Positions 7,470 to 9,249 of a stretch of 9,249 nt of DNA are shown one piece after another. The notes beneath the pieces were generated by a model, which saw only the letters and a program-made list of their open reading frames with translations, made no database searches and was not told where the DNA came from. The stretch spans positions 1 to 9,249 of the forward strand of contig CAKMQF010000150.1 of NCBI GenBank assembly GCA_927911745.1, written 5' to 3'. Origin of the DNA: an uncultured Gemella sp. GTDB lineage: Bacteria > Bacillota > Bacilli > Staphylococcales > Gemellaceae. Within the stretch, counting starts at the first letter, position 1; each line of letters begins with the position of its first letter. Made by a program: the position numbers and the translations under genes.

Positions 7470-7513
7470 AAAAAAACACCCTAAAGCTAGACTAGTTAGT
7501 CTAACTTTAAGGT
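7470..7513 (-). terminator. Rho-independent terminator of the fibril protein gene
   Basis: The arms are 7478-7494 and 7497-7513, with the innermost pairs opening to form the loop. On the minus-strand transcript the two imperfect positions (7481/7510 and 7487/7504) become G-U wobble pairs, while on the plus strand they would be C-A mismatches. The stem is followed on the minus strand by seven U (plus-strand A at 7470-7476). Orientation is therefore minus, 43 bases after the stop at 7556. Confidence 0.85.
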
Positions 7514-7555
7514 ATTTCTTTTTATATATTTTTAAATATTAAGTTTTTCAACCTA

Positions 7556-9249
7556 TTATTTTTCTTTACGTCTTCTTGCAGCCGCAGCTAATCCAAGAAC
7601 AGCTAATCCTAATCCTGCTAATCCAGTATTAGTTTCTGTTGTACCAGTGTTTGCTAAACGTTTTGGTTGAGCTTTTGGTTCAACTGATACTGCTGGTTTA
7701 GTTACTTTTCTGAAGATATGACGTACATTTCCATTTTCATCAACAACTGTTCTTACGAATTCGTATCCTGGGATCTTACCAGATTCTAAAGTTCCTTTTT
7801 CAGTTGGTTTTAATGGGTTTCCATTTTCATCTACCCATGTTGTAGATTTTTCTACTACAGGAGTTGGTGTTGGAGCTGGAGTCGTAACTTTTTCGTATAC
7901 GTGTTCTGTATCTCCATTTGGAAGTTTCTTAGTCTCTACGAAGCGGTATCCTGGAATGTCTTTCTTCGGATTTTCTCCGTCTTCTGTTGGATAGTTTGGA
8001 ATTTCGTTTCCTTCTTTATCCTTGAATGAAGTTTTAACTTTTTCGTATACGTGTTCTGTATCTCCATTTGGAAGTTTCTTAGTCTCTACGAAGCGGTATC
8101 CTGGAATATCTTTCTTCGGATTTTCTCCGTCTTCTGTTGGATAGTTTGGAATTTCATTTCCTTCTTTATCTTTGAATGAAGTTTTAACTTTTTCATAGAT
8201 GTGTTTTGTATTTCCTTTTTCATCTACTTCAGTTTTTAACTACTTTATATCCTGGAATATCTTTTTGTTGGTTTAGTTCCATCTTCTGATGGTGATAATG
8301 GGTTTCCATCTTTATCAACATATGAAGTATCTGGACGTACTGTTGGAGTATACTTAGCTGTTACTGGTGTTCCATTTTTGTCAACACGTTTAACTGTTAC
8401 ACCTGATGCTTTTCCTACGAAGTTTGGTTCTGGAGTAAATGTTACTTTACCATTTTCATCAATTGTGTAAGTTCCTTCTCCTGGTACTTTCTTCTCAGTT
8501 GTTCCATCTTCGAATGTTTGGTTTTACAGTTTCGTCGATTTCTACTGGTAACTTCTTACCGTTGATTGTTACTTTTCCACCTTCAAATGTTGGTGTTCCT
8601 GATTGAGGTTGTCCTTTTGGTCCTTCTGACTCAGAATCTTTTGAAGTTGGAGTTACTGGTACTACTACTGGAGTATACTTAGCTGTTACTGGTGTTCCGT
8701 TTTTGTCAACACGTTTAACTGTTACACCTTTAGCTTGACCTGTGAATGTTTTTTCTGGTGTGAATGTTACTTTACCATTTCGTCAATTGTATTAAGTTCC
8801 TTCTCCTGGTACTTCTTTAGTAGTTGTTCCATCATCGTAATGTTGGTTTTACAGTTTCGTGATTTCTACAGTTTTTTCTTGACCATTTACTGTTACTTTT
8901 CCACCTTCAAATGTTGGTGTTCCTGATTGAGGTTGTCCTTTTTGGTCCTTCTGACTCAGAATCTTTTGAAGTTGGAGTTCTGGTACTACTACTGGAGTAT
9001 ACTTAGCTGTTACTGGTGTTCCATTTTTGTCAACACGTTTAACTGTTACACCTTTAGCTTGACCTGTAAAGTCTTTTTCTGGAGTGAATGTTACTGTTCC
9101 GTCTGGAGCTACTGTATAAGTTCCTTCTCCCTGGTACAACTTTTTCAGTTGAACCATTCTTCGAATGTAGCTGGTTTAGTATCATCAAGATCTACAGTTT
9201 TTTTCTACACCGTTAACTGTTGTTTTACCTGGTGTGAATTCTGGTTTAC
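7556..9249 (-). CDS. Sortase-anchored CshA-type fibril adhesin, 5'-partial, with many apparent frameshifts
   Basis: This is the C-terminal part of a large surface protein whose start lies beyond the right edge. In protein order it has CshA-type fibril repeats of about 108 residues (9249-8345; landmarks PGEGTYTV, VTFTPEKDFTG, VTVKRVDKNGTPVTAKYTP). Four MucBP-like units follow (8330 to about 7700; VDENGNPL, IPGYEFV, HVYEKV), then a Pro/Thr linker and a sorting signal: LANTG, a Gly/Leu/Ala-rich hydrophobic segment and RRRKEK before TAA-TAG. CshA-type proteins form adhesive fibrils in oral streptococci. The frame is open from 8239 to the stop with no ATG, GTG or TTG in frame, so nothing there could start as a separate gene. 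Upstream, the frame changes about twelve times through single-base indels while the encoded repeats remain conserved. I read it as one gene with sequence errors or damage. Confidence 0.8.
7886..8185 (-). repeat. Two near-identical 150-bp repeats (50-residue MucBP-like unit)
   Basis: The motif starting aactttttcgtatacgtg occurs at 7886 and 8036, and a diverged copy begins at 8186, each exactly 150 bp apart. The first two copies differ at only a few bases (for example ggaatgtc/ggaatatc, tttcgtttcc/tttcatttcc). Each encodes HVYEKVKTSFKDKEGNEIP and IPGYRFVETKKLPNGDTE. The third copy (8186-8330) and a more diverged unit at about 7700-7845 belong to the same domain family. The near-identity points to recent duplication or gene conversion. 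Confidence 0.9.
8345..9249 (-). repeat. CshA-type fibril repeats, period about 324 bp
   Basis: The landmark ggagtatacttagctgttac recurs at 8345, 8670 and 8994. The measured spacings are 325 and 324 bp, and after correcting apparent indels the unit is 324 bp (108 residues). Long blocks are nearly identical between copies, for example GTPTFEGGKVT, RVDKNGTPVTAKYTP and the SESEG/KGQPQSG linker. The array runs off the right edge. This is the CshA fibril repeat by its VTVKRVDKNGTPVTA and PGEGTYT motifs. Confidence 0.85.

Larger units (their letters stand above)
7206..7555. other. 350-bp non-coding gap between the two surface protein genes
   Basis: The stretch is very A+T-rich. It holds the protease promoter (7256-7284), a small inverted repeat CTTTTCT-ATAAC-AGAAAAG (7312-7330) without a U-tract, a very strong Shine-Dalgarno-like motif on the minus strand (7426-7435) with only a 9-codon frame behind it, and the terminator at 7470-7513. 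I see no credible gene. The longest minus-strand frame with a start (7296-7213, 27 codons) overlaps the promoter and looks accidental. Confidence 0.7.

Noticed and set aside
8735..8926. Plus-strand 63-codon frame rich in Cys, Phe and Ser
   Set aside because: It lies antisense to the fibril repeats and crosses several apparent indels; no sign of a real gene.
8849..9157. Treating the 102-codon minus-strand frame as a separate small gene
   Set aside because: Its content is one CshA-type repeat plus part of the next, and its start arises from local indels near 9130-9157. It belongs to the large fibril gene.
7886..9249. CRISPR array as explanation for the regular repeats
   Set aside because: The repeats are 150 bp and about 324 bp long, coding, and contiguous without unique spacers.

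Overview
The window looks like a piece of chromosome from a low-GC Gram-positive coccus of the oral or upper-respiratory type. Gemella is my first guess and a low-GC streptococcus the second. This rests on the A+T-rich sequence, a YSIRK-type signal peptide, two sortase-type sorting motifs, an M26 (IgA1 protease/Zmp family) zinc metalloprotease and CshA-type fibril repeats. No phylogenetic marker gene is present, so the genus is an inference.

Layout: (1) 3-1070, plus strand: the C-terminal part of a YhgE/Pip-family membrane protein. It has a 28-residue tandem-repeat ectodomain followed by five membrane segments, and its 5' end lies outside the window. (2) 1081-1120: a strong hairpin with U-tracts on both sides, serving as terminator for this gene and for the convergent gene. 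(3) 1189-7205, minus strand: one very large M26 zinc metalloprotease gene of about 2,005 residues once repaired. It is now split into four reading frames by three single-base indels near 7012-7016, 4862-4874 and 1822-1824. The parts in order are a YSIRK signal, an N-terminal LPNTG with two hydrophobic segments, a Gln/Pro/Thr-rich linker, a mosaic repeat spacer, a G5-like domain, a beta-helix (GLUG-like) region and the catalytic HEMTH...E site. (4) 7206-7555: non-coding, with an extended -10 promoter for the protease and a terminator for the upstream gene. (5) 7556-9249, minus strand: the C-terminal part of a large sortase-anchored adhesin made of CshA-type fibril repeats, then MucBP-like repeats, then an LANTG anchor. 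Its 5' end lies beyond the right edge.

All three genes act at the cell surface. The protease would cut host (glyco)proteins such as IgA1 or mucosal substrates, the fibril protein would mediate adhesion, and the YhgE/Pip protein is an envelope protein of uncertain role. The two minus-strand genes each have their own signals (terminator between them, then a new promoter), so they do not look like an operon.

The main caution is reading-frame integrity. By comparing repeat copies I infer about twelve single-base indels between 8233 and 9249. I infer three in the protease, and none in the YhgE/Pip gene or in 7556-8232. Codons on both sides of each break stay well conserved, so many of these are more likely consensus errors than real gene decay. 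I found no convincing new multi-gene system; the strongest observations concern the broken but reconstructable protease and the repeat architecture of the surface proteins.
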